DNA from: Dryomyza anilis
Taxonomy: Eukaryota; Arthropoda; Insecta; Diptera; Dryomyzidae
Length of the DNA: 64,000 nt
Assembly: GCA_951804985.1 (NCBI GenBank)
Contig: OX638132.1
Coordinates: forward strand, 5,251,529 to 5,315,528
Reading direction: 5' to 3'
Made by a program: the position numbers and the translations under genes. Positions within the stretch are counted from its first letter, which is position 1, and each line of letters opens with the position of its first letter. The notes below the pieces were generated by a model. That model was not told the origin of the DNA and did not search any database. It saw only the letters and a list, made by a program, of their open reading frames with translations. Shown piece by piece: positions 48,538 through 59,041 of this stretch.

Positions 48538-49744
48538 TATGAATTTCAAATTAAATTTCTGAATTTTAGTTGAGGTCTTTTAAATTACAATTGATATTTT
48601 CGGAATTATATTTGTAAATGAAAAAAAAAATCATTATTGCTATGAAGTATTTTGGTCTGTGTATTTGTGGCTTCCCCAAAATCACAATGAGTGGTATTAT
48701 ATTATTGGGGACAGTCATACCAAATTATACAAATTAAAGCCCAGAAAACTGGAAATCAAATTGATTATGATTACGGTGCAAGAATATTGTAGTGTTGTTT
48801 TTGTGAACGCTTGTATATGTTGAATAACATATCTTCTATATATACGAATATTAGGTTGATTTATATTCACTGCAGGACTTCTTAAGCCAGGAAGCCAACA
48901 AACAATTTCATCGTCTAAAAAATATGAATTAATCATACTGTTGTGGTTAAGTTTATGAACAGTGAAAACATTTCTATTTTGTTAATATATTGCAAGTGGA
49001 AACTGAACTTGTCACATATAATTCCATTAATCTGATATCTAATTATTCAGACAAATTTTTTTAAATATACAGTGAAGATATAATCACATGTAAAATCATT
49101 AACTATGCACAATATATTGCGTACAATCAGAAATGAAGGTGAATTTCCAGTAGATTTAACTTGTATTCATAGACAATTTAAATTTTATTGTCCATTTTGT
49201 CAACGACTCGATGAAACAAATTTGTATGTTGTTGCAAATTGACATTGATACAACTTAATCAATTGTGTGATTCGAACGTATTGCAAAAGTCAATGATAAT
49301 TAAATCCGTTTGAATATATCGTCCTAGTAGAAGTAAAAACATACAAAATACCGTTTTTGAAAATATTTATTTTTGAAATTTATGGATCAATATTGTTAAA
49401 AGTATTTCGTTTACGATATTACAATATCGCTCGAATTACATAAAAAATAATTGTATGGCTACCTTTTGAGTCTCTATTACTCTACTTATTTCATCCAAAA
49501 TTATGTATGTCATAATTTTAATGATTTTTGTTAGACATCTGCATAAACGCATTTGAAACCCACTTCGAGACATTAATTTTATTTCAAAACATTAACTGTC
49601 ACGACTCTACTGCTTGAAATCAAATGAATGTATTGCTCACAACAATAAAGCATCAAGTACTGTCAAAACAAAACACATACAAAACGTAGCTGTAGTGAAT
49701 AGGTCTATAATGATGTGCAATAAAATTCAAATACAGAAATGAAA

Positions 49745-50165
49745 ACATTGAATATTTTGAAAACAAAAATGTTTTGACAGTACTTGACATCAATGAAACC
49801 AAATACTGCAGCGAAGTCGCTGGAGGAGACTTCACTTTAACACAGTAGACTGCCATTGCAAAATGTGCTCAATACTGTAGAGTGCAGTAGTTGATATTTT
49901 GTAGAGGGACGTGATGTGAGAGGATGGTGCACTCTTTATCATCCAATAGTCTACTTCGATTTAATAATAAATCTTAGAAATTTTATAAAACTAGGGAACT
50001 GGATTACAGCACAATGGTTATAGTCCTGTCTGAGTGCTAGGGTTCTTTTTTATACCAGAAAAAAAATAGTGATAAAAATATAAATAAATGGTTTAATTTT
50101 AAAATCTGAAATTAGAATTTCTATTTCACTGAAGTATTAAATAATATAATCAACCGACTACGTTT
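49745..50165 (+). repeat. Repeat M, copy 1
   Basis: About 420 bp that recurs at 50877-51286 in the same orientation, with shared blocks AATAGTCTAC, CAGCACAATGG and TTTATACCA. Just upstream, ATCAAGTACTGTCAAAAC (49650) is the inverse of GTTTTGACAGTACTTGA (49772). Confidence 0.75.
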
Positions 50166-50876
50166 TTCAAAAAATAATACACAAGGCAGCTCATTACAAA
50201 GAAAAAAAAAACGATATGTTCATTAAATTCCAATTGCATATAATATCAGATGTGAAGTTAGTCTACTACATGGATAATTGTTTCTCTGTGGTCCAATCCA
50301 TCAAAAAATAACGCAAAAATGTACGTATTGTTAGTAATATATTTGAAATTAAACACATGTTGCTGAAGTCCTTTCACTGCAATATATCTGTAGGGTAGCA
50401 TATATATTTTTACACACAAACATAGATATTTTCTGAATAACTTCTGACTTATTTCACGTGTTTGATACATACAAACACAGAAATTGGTATCCGTGAAATT
50501 ATGTGTGTAATGTTGGTCAGCACACAGTAGGATACATTGTTTTATTGTGGTTAATTTCTGTGTTGGTTTTGATGTGATGTATGGTTTTGTTATGATATTT
50601 ACAAATAACATGGTGTGCGCAAAGAACGTTATGTGCTATGTATCATTATTATTATAAAATTCGTCCGCCACTCCAAAGGACACATTAAATAAAAGGCATA
50701 AAAGCCACTTTTTTTAATAATTTTGTTGTGCTAAGGATAAACTCAGGAATACAGTCGAATATAATATTGATAGATAACACTGTACATTGTACGGTACAGT
50801 ATAAAGTAACAAACATTTAATTTTTTAGAATACAACAACTTGTGTGTATAATTCTGCTGGTGGTTTTGTTTTTTAA

Positions 50877-51286
50877 AACATTGAATGTTTTGAAAACAAA
50901 AATGTTTTGATAGTACTTTACATCAATGAAACGTAAACTGCAGTGAAGTGAAGTCGCTGGAAGAGACTTCACTATAACACAGTAGACTGCCATTTCAAAA
51001 TGCGCTCAATACTGTAGAGTACAGTTGTGCATATTTTGATGTGAGAGGACTGTGCACTCTTTATCATCCAATAGTCTACGTCGATTTAATAATAAATCTT
51101 AGGAATTGATCTGAATCACAGCACAATGGATATAGTCCTGCCTGACTGCTAGGGTCCTATTTTATACCACAAAAAATAGTGATAAAAATATAAATAAATT
51201 GTTTAATTTTAAAATCTGAAAAACTATTATAATTCCTATTTCACTGAAGTATTAGACAATATAATCAATCGACTACGTTTTTAAAA
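50877..51286 (+). repeat. Repeat M, copy 2
   Basis: Direct copy of 49745-50165 about 1.13 kb downstream, roughly 85-90% alike by eye, with small deletions. Confidence 0.75.
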
Positions 51287-51299
51287 CGTAAGGCAAACC

Positions 51300-51870
51300 T
51301 AAATTATACATCAAAAGAATTACTGTAGTAAATAATAAACAATTTATGTCATTGTTTTGAAAAAAAAAAATGTAGGTCTACTACATTTTGTTGATTTTTA
51401 AATACATTTGAATTTATTTGACTTAATTTTACTACACCATGTTTTGAAAATTCGTTCTCTACATATTGCAGAAACTGTCTTATTGTTTTATTTTTTTGCT
51501 TTTAATTTAATTATTTGAAATTCGTGTGGGTATAAAATAAAAACCCAAGCAGCCAGTAGATGAAGGAAATGAGAACCAATGATGCCAACTAATTGAACCA
51601 ACTGAATCTTTTTGGTTTTGAATAAAAAAAACGCGAAAATTAAAATTATAAACTAGAAAGCATATTACAGGACGTATAAATAAATATAAAAATGTATGTT
51701 TTTTAATACAAATGTATTCAAATATTGTATAGAAATTTTATAATTATTTCCCATACAAAAAACTACACCAATTTAGTAAAAACAAATACATATGCTTTTT
51801 GACGTTAATCAAATGAATATGTATTTATTTTGAAGATGTACTGTTATCGTTGATATCAATGGTATAAGTA
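51300..51870 (-). repeat. Dispersed repeat P2 (inverted relative to P1)
   Basis: On the minus strand it repeats, in P1 order, AAATAAATACATATTCATTT, AAAAGATTCAGTTGGTTCAA and CAGTTTCTGCAATATGTAGA. The TGATGAA-rich middle of P1 is missing. Confidence 0.5.
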
Positions 51871-51872
51871 AA

Positions 51873-52930
51873 CCAGTTGGGAAGGTTAGATCACATGCAC
51901 AGAAAAAAAATGTACATCATATTGATGAATTCCGTTCTTTAACCCATGATTCATTGTATTGAAGAACCATTCATTATATTAATGACTAACGCCATCAATG
52001 TTATGAATGCTATCATAAATATGAAAAACGCTTGGTAACTGTCGGAAAAATGTTCTTCAACATGATGAACTGTATGGGAAGAATACGTTTCATCATATTA
52101 ATGAACCAAAATATAAAATACAACATATATGTTCATCATATTGAAGAACGCTGTTCATTAAACCAAATTTCTATCAAATTATCTTTTTTTCGGTCATTTT
52201 TTGCCGTAATTCCCAGTTCTCAAGTAGTTCTTGTATGTTATTTCTCATATAAAATTAGTAAAATGTTTTATAATATGTTTATTATAATTACTACTTTTTA
52301 TTAATAAAAAGTTATATTTATAAAAAATATATTTTTGAAAAAAAAACCTTTTTTCGAAAAATATTTTTTTTCCGAACAAATTTTTTCTAAATTTTTTTTC
52401 GGGACAATTTTTTTTTGTCTGAATTTTTTTTTTAGGATAACTTTTTTTTTAATTTTTTTACTGTTATTTTTTAAATAAATTTTTTTCAAAACTTTTTTTT
52501 CGAATTATTTTATAAAAAAAAAAAAAATTTTAAAAATATTATATTCATTGTATTGAATAATTTGTTCATATATATAATGAATACATTAATTATGTCATTT
52601 AATGAACGGTGGTATCAATATAATGAATCTGGTAGTTGGTGAAAAAATTCATAATATATATGAATAAATTCATCATATTGAAGAATTTTTATTCTGTGTG
52701 GGAATTTTAAAGTAGGGATATTATATAGTAGGTGTTATTATGATAGTTGGGATTATCAAAATTATAGTCCTAACTATACCATACACATATATGTGGTTAC
52801 CATTCAAAGTGGTCACCAGGGTATACGAGTCCTGAAAATAACTTCAAACTTTCAATCGACTCAGGAGATCATGCTGATCAAGAATATATATATACTTTTC
52901 CATACCGGAGATGCTTCCTTCGGTGTGTTA
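51873..52930 (+). mobile_element. Helentron-like family A, copy A8 (split and 3' truncated)
   Basis: CCAGTTGGGAAGGTTAGATCACATG at the left is cut by D4 and resumes at about 52699 with GGAATTTTAAAGTAGGG. An internal deletion then joins TTCAATCG to ACTCAGGAGATC, removing the (GACA)n. The 3' end stops at TTCGGTGTGTTAC and joins a GGAACCGG array. Confidence 0.75.
51898..52698. mobile_element. MITE family D, copy D4 (inside A8)
   Basis: Its insertion into a known sequence (ATCACATG…GGAATTTT of family A) defines the ends. They are CACAGAAAAAAAATGTACAT at the left and the inverse, ending TTTATTCTGTG, at the right, with TG on both sides. About 800 bp with a T-rich middle. Confidence 0.8.
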
Positions 52931-53560
52931 CGGTTTTGAGAACCGGAACCGAAACCGCTATTAAAAAAACAAAATCGGATCTGAACTGGCAATTTAAAAA
53001 TCTTACAACCGGAACAGATATTCCGTAAGGTTTTAGTCCCTGTAGGGGACCACGAAAAAAAAACAGAATCGGGACATTTTTGGAACCGGAACGGAATCCA
53101 TATAATTTTTTTGTTGGAACCGGAATCAGAACCGGAACCACTATTTTAATAATCTTGGAAACAGAACCGGAATCGATATTCCAAAGGATTTTAGTCACTG
53201 TCTGGTACCGCAAGTTAACAAAATCGGAACTGAAATCGGTTGAAACCGGAATCAGAACCGAAACTGCTATTTAAATAATCTTGAAAACAGAACCGGAACC
53301 GATTTACCAAAAGTTTTTAAACCTGTCAGGGACCACAAATAACCGTTACTCAAAAAAATGTGTGGAACCGGAACCAGCATCGGAACCCATATAATTTGTT
53401 TTGTTGAAACTAAAATCGAAACTGGGACCGCTATTTTAAAAATCGTAGGAACAAAACCGTATTCGATATTCCAAAGGTTTTTAATACCCGTCAGGGATCG
53501 CAAAGAAATGGAACCAGAACCCCATATAATTTGTTGGTTGTTAAATGGTAAAATATAAAA
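52931..53560. repeat. GGAACCGG array C4 (family C interior without its ends)
   Basis: Roughly four ~150-165-bp units, each with GGAACCGGAA motifs, a TATAATTTGTTGG-like segment and an end like GGTTTTAGTCCCTGTAGGG. C1-C3 hold only one or two such units. No TAGAGATGGGCG terminus is present on either side. Confidence 0.7.
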
Positions 53561-53671
53561 AATTAAATCAAATATTTTATAAACTTAGAATTTTTTAGAA
53601 ACTCAAAATTATTCGTAAAATAAATGCAACATTCGAATATTTTATATATAAAAAATAATTTTTTTACGTAC

Positions 53672-54359
53672 CTATCAAATGTACTGCCACTGCAGGTGGC
53701 ATCACAAAAATGCCCACCAAAAGATCGGCAACAGCCAGACTCATCACAAAACAGTTGGTGACTGTTTTCAGGCGACGCGTCGTTATGACCGCCAGTATGA
53801 TCAGCGTATTACCGATGATCGTAATAACGATGAAAGTGCAAAAGACCGCAATCAGACAGATGCCCTGCCAGCTTAGTATCAGGTCATAAAAATGCGACCA
53901 CTCACCATCGCTGCCATCGTCACCATGGCTGCCGGTTTCATTGGAAGATGTCGCGGTCGCTGCGGCCGTCATTGTGGCTGTGGCGACAGTCGTCAGCAGC
54001 AATAACGAGCGATTGAGGGCATCCTGTTCGACGTATTCGTCGTAGACAAAGGACGCATTGTCCTGCGTTGGCGATTGCAGCAATGTTGCTAATGATGTGC
54101 TGGCAACATGCACATATAGCGTCGGATTCATTATGTTGTTGTACGTATGGTTGTTGTTGCTGCTATTTATATTATTGTTGTTGTGCAGCGAAGCAGTCAC
54201 ATTGTAATCGTTGCTGTTGCGGTTGCTCTGCAACGCTTCAAGTGAAACATTTGCTGCTGCTGCAGTCGGCAATAAAAACCTGTTGGCAACAGTGGCGGCA
54301 AAGGTGGCCGCAGCCGTCAGTTCGTCGACGGAATTTGTAACTGTAGCTGAAGCTGTCAT
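53672..54359 (-). CDS. Dop1R2: Dop1R2-like dopamine receptor, coding exon 1 (N-terminus, TM1, TM2)
   Basis: This exon encodes residues 1-229 and the first base of G230, ending at donor GTACGT. The ATG at 54359 is the first in frame after a TAG at 54416-54414. Residues 1-160 form a long extracellular N-terminus with no obvious cleavable signal peptide. It is rich in Ala, Thr and Asn (residues 60-70 are nearly all Asn) and holds several N-glycosylation sequons, including N37, N53, N101, N116 and N140. TM1 is about 165-192 with N184 (1.50) in IGNTLIILAV. The first intracellular loop is TTRRLKTVTN. TM2 is about 202-228 with D212 (2.50) in SLAVADLLVG. The TTRRLKTVTNCFVMSLAVAD stretch excludes the octopamine receptor OAMB and Dop1R1 as I remember them. 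Asn- and Ala-rich expansion makes this N-terminus longer than I recall for the Drosophila protein. Confidence 0.9.
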
Positions 54360-54516
54360 GGCTGCTCGGCATTGGCGTGATTTGTACTGGCCGGCGCCGA
54401 TGTCGCAATCAGACTAATTAGTCAGCGATGCTGCCGCAGGATGAATGGCGATGGCGTAGATTCTTCTTGTTGGCGGTGTTGATGATGTTGTTGTTGGTGA
54501 TGCTCATTCGTGAGAG
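54360..54516 (-). promoter_or_regulatory. 5' untranslated part of coding exon 1, with likely 3' splice site
   Basis: On the minus strand a pyrimidine-rich tract reading TCTTTTGTTTTTAG ends at 54517. This is a good 3' splice site and implies that 5'UTR exon(s) lie at higher coordinates. From 54516 to the start codon are 157 bases of leader that contain one upstream ORF. The splice site is inferred from sequence only. Confidence 0.55.
54418..54507 (-). promoter_or_regulatory. Upstream ORF of 29 codons in the receptor leader
   Basis: On the minus strand an ATG at 54507-54505 opens a 29-codon frame, beginning MSITNNNIINTANKKN and closing at TAA (54420-54418). It ends 58 bases before the receptor ATG at 54359 and lies wholly inside the inferred leader exon. 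Upstream ORFs of this placement commonly reduce initiation at the main start. No conservation data are available here. Confidence 0.5.
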
Positions 54517-54865
54517 CTAAAAACAAAAGAGCACAATGTATGGAATTAAAACTAAGTTGGTAGTTCGTGTGATGGCCAGATAAAAGAATTAATCAGAGCG
54601 TAAAATTCGTGAAAAAAGGAAGGAAATGTAAGTGTACTACTAGGATGTATTTAATTCGCTTCAATGGCAGTGAAATAATTGCCAGAATAAATTAACTTAT
54701 TTCTACTGAACTCACTTGGCGAACTAACAAGTACAATTGAAAGGTCAACATTATATTGAACGACAGCTGCAGCTATTTACAAAATTGATTCCTAAAATGT
54801 GCGCGGACATCCTTACATCAATTCTATGTAATTCACGAGTTTGATTTGGATCAGTGATCAAAAAT

Positions 54866-55017
54866 AATCATTAACCTTTATTTCCATTTTGTTTTTTACT
54901 GAGAGTTATTTCAAAATATATAAAGGTATTCGTTTGAGAGATATTTTTATTTATGAAAAAATAAAGGTCTTTGGTTGAGAGTTATATATAAAAGTTTTTG
55001 GTCAATGGTTGTTAGTA
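54866..55017 (+). repeat. Short dispersed repeat L, copy 3
   Basis: CCTTTATTTCCAT, ACTGAGAGTTATTT, AAAGGTCTTTGGTTGAGAG and GGTTGTTAGTAGAC match copies 1 and 2. It directly abuts array E2. Confidence 0.55.
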
Positions 55018-55450
55018 GACTGAAACACTGTGGTTTTTGTCGAATATTTTTTTTTTTTTTTGAAAAATGGTGTTTTCGAACATTGCGTTGTTTTTGTCGC
55101 CCACATTTTTTTGAAACTAATTTTTTTACCATTTTTTTTTTCGAACATTGTTTTTTTTGTCGAATAATTTTTTTTCGTACATGGTTGTTTTTGTCGTCCA
55201 AAATTTTTCTTTCGAATTTTTTCGAACATTGTTGTTATTGTCGAATATTTTTTTTTTTGTTGGAATGTGATATTTTCGAACATTGCCTTGTTTCTGTCAC
55301 CCACATTTTTTTTAACTTTTTTTTTTCAAACATTTTCGAAAATTCCTGTTTTTGTCGAATAAAATTTATTTGTTGAACATTTTTTTTAACGATTTTTTTT
55401 CGAAATATTTTAAACATTGTTGTTTTTGCCGACCAAACTTTTTTTAACAA
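55018..55450. repeat. Repeat array E2 (TTTTCGAACATTG…TTTTTGTCG units)
   Basis: About ten T-rich units with TTCGAACATTG and GTTTTTGTCG, the inverse of the E1 motif. Open frames on both strands reflect the repeat. Confidence 0.7.
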
Positions 55451-56316
55451 TTATTATTTTAGTTTTTAGGGTTTTATTAATGTACATTAGACTGATTCAA
55501 ATTTGTATGAAAAATGTACAACTAATTTGTCTTTCGCTCCTCGTCGACTTTCTGAAACTATTACCTCTAAAACCAAGAACCAGCCCTTAAAAATCCCAAA
55601 AAAAAAGATGATTCTGTATTTTTGGCCAAAGAGATTAAAAAATATTTTTGAACTTTTAATGACCATTTTGAATTAAATTATTATTGCTTCAAGTATATAT
55701 CACTTTTTTTTACTTAACTTTAATTCATTTACTAAAATTTTGGTTATTAGAATTTTTAATTTTTTGTTAACTGGTAAAGTTTCATGGCTTGCCAAACACA
55801 TAACATGATGACTTTTTCTTACTATAGCAAATTTAACTGTCGACATTTTTCTAATTTTATTCTAATGAGTTTTCAATAACATTTTTGTATTATTGCACAT
55901 ATAAGAATATTTAAAATGATATGTCACACTTATATTTTCAGATATCGTATCATTAGTAGATAGTACACCTAGCCTAAAACACTCAAAAGTCGATGTCCAC
56001 CCCAAATTATTTAAGAAAATGTTTCGGACAGCCCTCTCGAGTATTTAAAGATCAAAATAAATAAAAAAATTGTTGGCAGATTTTAATAAATAACGCGGTT
56101 AAATTATTTTATGTGATAATTTAATTTTTTGATTTTAATAAAAATATATATCCTACGTTTTAGGCTAGGTGTGCATACTTTTACTATTTACTTATTATAC
56201 GATTTCTAAAAAGATAAGTGTTTCATATCATTTTAAAGATAAATGTATGTGCAATAATACAAAAATGTTATTCGAAACTCTTTAAAATGAAATTTGAAAA
56301 TTTTCGACAGTTAAAT

Positions 56317-56650
56317 GTACTGGTTCATGTACATTTCCCCGAAAACCATTTCCCCGAAATATACAATTCCTCAAATGGACATTCCCCCGAACGGCCATTT
56401 CCCCGAAATGGACTCCTCCCCGAAAGGAACACTTTCCCGAAATGGACACTTTCCCGAAATTGCCACTTCCCTGAAATGAACATTTCCTACTACGTTCATT
56501 TCGGGGAAGAGTCCATTTCGGGGAATTGTCCATTTGGGGGAAATGGCCGTTCGGGGAAAAGTCCAATCGTGGAAATGTCTATTTCGGGTAAATCTCTTTC
56601 GGCGAAATGTCCATTCGAGGAAATGGCTTTCAGGGAAGTGTCCTGCTACG
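56317..56650. repeat. Strand-switching CCCCGAAATGGAC minisatellite inserted in foldback arm
   Basis: Units like TTTCCCCGAAATGGACA run to about 56485, after which the complement (CATTTCGGGGAA) runs to 56640, so the array is itself a large hairpin. AAAT on each side (56313-56316, 56651-56654) and the intact left arm (AAATTT at the same point) show that it was inserted and duplicated AAAT. Confidence 0.75.
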
Positions 56651-56879
56651 AAATTTACTATAGTCAGAAAAAGTCAACATTTTATGTGTTTGGAAAGCCA
56701 TGAAACTTTACCGGTTAACTAAAAATTAATAATCTTAAAATTCATAATTTAACAGCACAGGATCATATTTATAAAAATTAAATAGTTAATAATGTTTATG
56801 AATATAACATTTTTTTTCTAATTTTTCAAAAAAAAAAAATTGATGTTGAAAATAATTCGTGTTGTTGTAAAAATGTTAT

Positions 56880-57134
56880 TTAAATATTAACAGAAAAACA
56901 ATTTTCAAAAAAAAAAAATTGTATGTTCTTGTTCATTAATATGATGAAACGTATTCTTCACATACAGTTCATCATATTGAAGAACACTTTTTCGACAGTT
57001 ACCAAGCATTCACAATATTTATGAACGCATTCATAACATTGATGTGATTTGTCATTAATATTAAGAATAATTCTTCAATATAATGGTTTGAAGAACGGAA
57101 TTCATCGATATGATGTACATTTTTTTTCTGTGTA
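56880..57134 (-). mobile_element. MITE family D fragment D5 (inside foldback arm)
   Basis: On the minus strand it reads ACACAGAAAAAAAATGTACA, then TCATTAATATGATGA-type blocks. The outer half is unclear and may extend to CACAGGATC at 56755. Confidence 0.6.
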
Positions 57135-57272
57135 ATTTCAAGAAATCGACGCGGAGCGAAACTTTTAACATTTTAGGATTTTCAATCAGTCTAATGTACA
57201 TACATTTCTATTCAAATGTTACCATCAGTCTATGAAATATTAGTCTTATATATCTGCATATATGTTTTAAAA

Positions 57273-57415
57273 TAATGCGTGGTCCGCCCTCATTTATTTT
57301 TCAAACATTTATTTGATTTATTATACATACATTTTTCAATTTTTTAAGTATTGTTATATAAGGCGTACATTTCTGATAGTGGAATAATATTATGAGCATA
57401 TTGAGAACTTAAAAA
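57273..57415 (-). repeat. Family B fragment B6
   Basis: On the minus strand it follows B2 (about 7625-7755): CTCATAATATTATTCCACTATCAG, GTACGCCTTATA and GGGCGGACCACGC are near-matches to the B2 order. Confidence 0.5.
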
Positions 57416-58600
57416 TTTGTTCCTAGACCCTAAATGAATGCATCTTATAAAAATTAAATAAAATACATTTTAACATGTAATACGTATGGAGAAAAACTTT
57501 ATTTTTTGCACTAATAAAAACGCGTTGATCAAGGGGACTTTTGAAATAAAATTCTCTTTTTCATGCCAATCAAGAAAAATCATTACTGCCTGTCATCATA
57601 TAGAATGACAGCCTCTTATATTTGCAATATGAATTCTTTACTGTTCAGATTTTCATTCTATAACTGCGGAAAAGAAATCTAAACATTTATCATTCACATA
57701 TTTACCAACTTATGTTACATGAAATTCGTCATTTCTTCAACTGCTTACAGCTTTCTTTAGTGGACTTACAGATTCTTTTGTACGCTCCTCCATCGCCTAA
57801 TCACACTCGAGTCAAGAGTGCAACTTGAGTGGATCTGGAAAAGCAGCAGCATTATTAAACTTGACATTTATCTGCTAAACTGGGAACATAAAAGAAATCT
57901 TTACAACAGTAAATGTCAACCAGGCTGTGAATTGAAAATGAGCGATAGTAAAACTAATCGTTTTACTAAATATTATTTGCGTAATACGTCTTGTCAATGA
58001 CTTTAACTGACCAGAAAGTCTGAAATCGTTTGGAATTTGAATTCGTCAATACTCTAGACAAAATTGCAGGCAATTCAGATTTTTTTTTTTATTTTTAAAC
58101 AGCAGATTTTGTATCAAAACCTATTCCTCAAAATATAACTTTGAATTTCAATAAACTCTACAATGTTTTATTAAACTGTGTGCTTGTCGAAAATATTCCA
58201 CACATTTTGAGTAGAAGACCAGCAAGACTTATTTTAAAAATTAAAAATCATATTTATATATTATAATCTGATACTTTAAGTATCAGATACTCTCTGCCAA
58301 AAACTGTTGAAAATCACACAATTGTTGAACGACAAAATTAATGAATTTTAGAATATGAGTATTTGTCGACTATGAATGAGTCGAAGCATCAGTGATGACT
58401 ATCAAACGATTTGAAATAACTAAATGAAAAGCAGCTTAAAATCTTTACACAGTCAGTAATTAAAATACATTCATTATAGCAATCAAAGCAAATTGTTAAA
58501 TTCTAAGCATATTACTTTAGTGTTCGTTTCAAAGTGTTCGACGATTCGAATGCACTACATTAATAAACAAAATCCTTGACAAAATAAACACTTGAAGAAC
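57416..58600. other. Stretch without recognised features
   Basis: No gene or repeat family recognised. A 60-codon plus-strand frame at 57818-58000 is unsupported. Confidence 0.5.
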
Positions 58601-58639
58601 TTGTTTTTGATGTTCTATGCAGAACATAAAATAACTTCA

Positions 58640-58860
58640 GCTCTGTCGTTGCTGCTGTCTGCTATCTGCTGCTGTTGCTGTTGCCACTACCATCTTCTTA
58701 TCCTTTTATTTATTTCCTTTTATTTATGTGTTTGTTTATTTATTTAAATATTGCAGACAGACACAATGTGTCGGCAAAAATAAAGCTGCTGCTGTTGTTG
58801 AACGTACGAACGAGCGAACACATGCTTTTTGCAAACATTATCTAAGCTTTTTATATGATA
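58640..58860 (-). promoter_or_regulatory. Candidate 5'UTR exon or promoter for the receptor gene
   Basis: This is the only strongly CAG-rich, less AT-rich block upstream of exon 1. On the minus strand it has ATATAAAAAG (about 58857-58848), then GTTCGCTCGTTCGTACG, then CAACAGCAGCAGC tracts like those in fly neural-gene leaders. A donor is not clear (a weak GTAATA is near 58515). It could equally be unrelated. Confidence 0.2.
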
Positions 58861-59041
58861 ATAAACAGAACAGACACGACAGGATATTCCTGCCATACGA
58901 AGACGCTACACCACAACGACACGGAGACACCAAAGTGGCATTAGGCAATACCTTAACCCATACCAACCAATATGAAATAGTTTCACTATTGATCTCAAAT
59001 TACTTAGTCCGAATTACTAATCTTTTAGTTTTGAATAAAAA

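Larger units (their letters stand above)
36176..53671 (-). other. Intron 1 of the receptor gene (17.5 kb, repeat-filled)
   Basis: No coding sequence is recognised between exon 1 and exon 2. The intron holds, from low to high coordinate, a CCCGAA minisatellite, a K-type fragment, D-type MITEs, hAT-like element C3, repeat P1 with A7 inside, two more D elements, duplicated repeat M, P2, the A8/D4 composite and a GGAACCGG array. Stretches such as 39.5-41.0, 46.7-47.5 and 48.6-49.6 kb are plain AT-rich DNA in which I see nothing. Confidence 0.8.
25894..54516 (-). other. Dop1R2: Gene span: Dop1R2-like dopamine receptor gene (five coding exons)
   Basis: Five exons on the minus strand join in frame into a 634-residue rhodopsin-family receptor. 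Introns are 36176-53671 (17.5 kb, phase 1), 35820-36072 (253 bp, phase 2), 33860-35693 (1.83 kb, phase 2) and 26698-33675 (6.98 kb, phase 0). Donors are GTACGT or GTAAGT and acceptors end TGCAG, CGCAG or TTCAG. Coding exons are clearly richer in GC than the surrounding DNA. The span given runs from the inferred 3' splice site of the 5'UTR exon to the stop codon. Upstream exons and the transcription start are not located. Family knowledge: D1-like receptors of this group raise cAMP and also couple to calcium signalling, and act in insect mushroom-body learning and forgetting circuits. The identity was assigned by recall of fly receptor sequences, not by search. Confidence 0.88.
55481..57201. 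mobile_element. Foldback element with long inverted arms
   Basis: TGTACATTAGACTGATT at the left is matched by AATCAGTCTAATGTACA at the right. Further inverted blocks follow inward: TTTCGCTCC(T/G)CGTCGA (55531; right near 57145-57160), GTAAAGTTTCATGGCTT (55775; right near 56695-56712), AACATTTTTGTATTATTGCACAT (55878; right 56249-56271) and ACACCTAGCCTAAAAC (55965; right 56157-56172). The loop is about 170 bp. The right arm is longer because it carries a minisatellite (56317-56650) and a D-type fragment. No protein is encoded. Confidence 0.8.

Noticed and set aside
25894..54359. Identity as octopamine receptor OAMB or Dop1R1
   Set aside because: TM1-TM2 (TTRRLKTVTNCFVMSLAVAD) and ICL3 (FKRYTSADVEN) do not fit those receptors as I remember them, and both TM5 serines are present.
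53679..54417. Plus-strand frames opposite exon 1
   Set aside because: They are shadows of the receptor exon. The minus-strand frame has the receptor motifs and splice sites.
54975..55450. 133- and 100-codon frames near the receptor start
   Set aside because: They run through repeat array E2 in both directions and reflect its 10-mer motifs.
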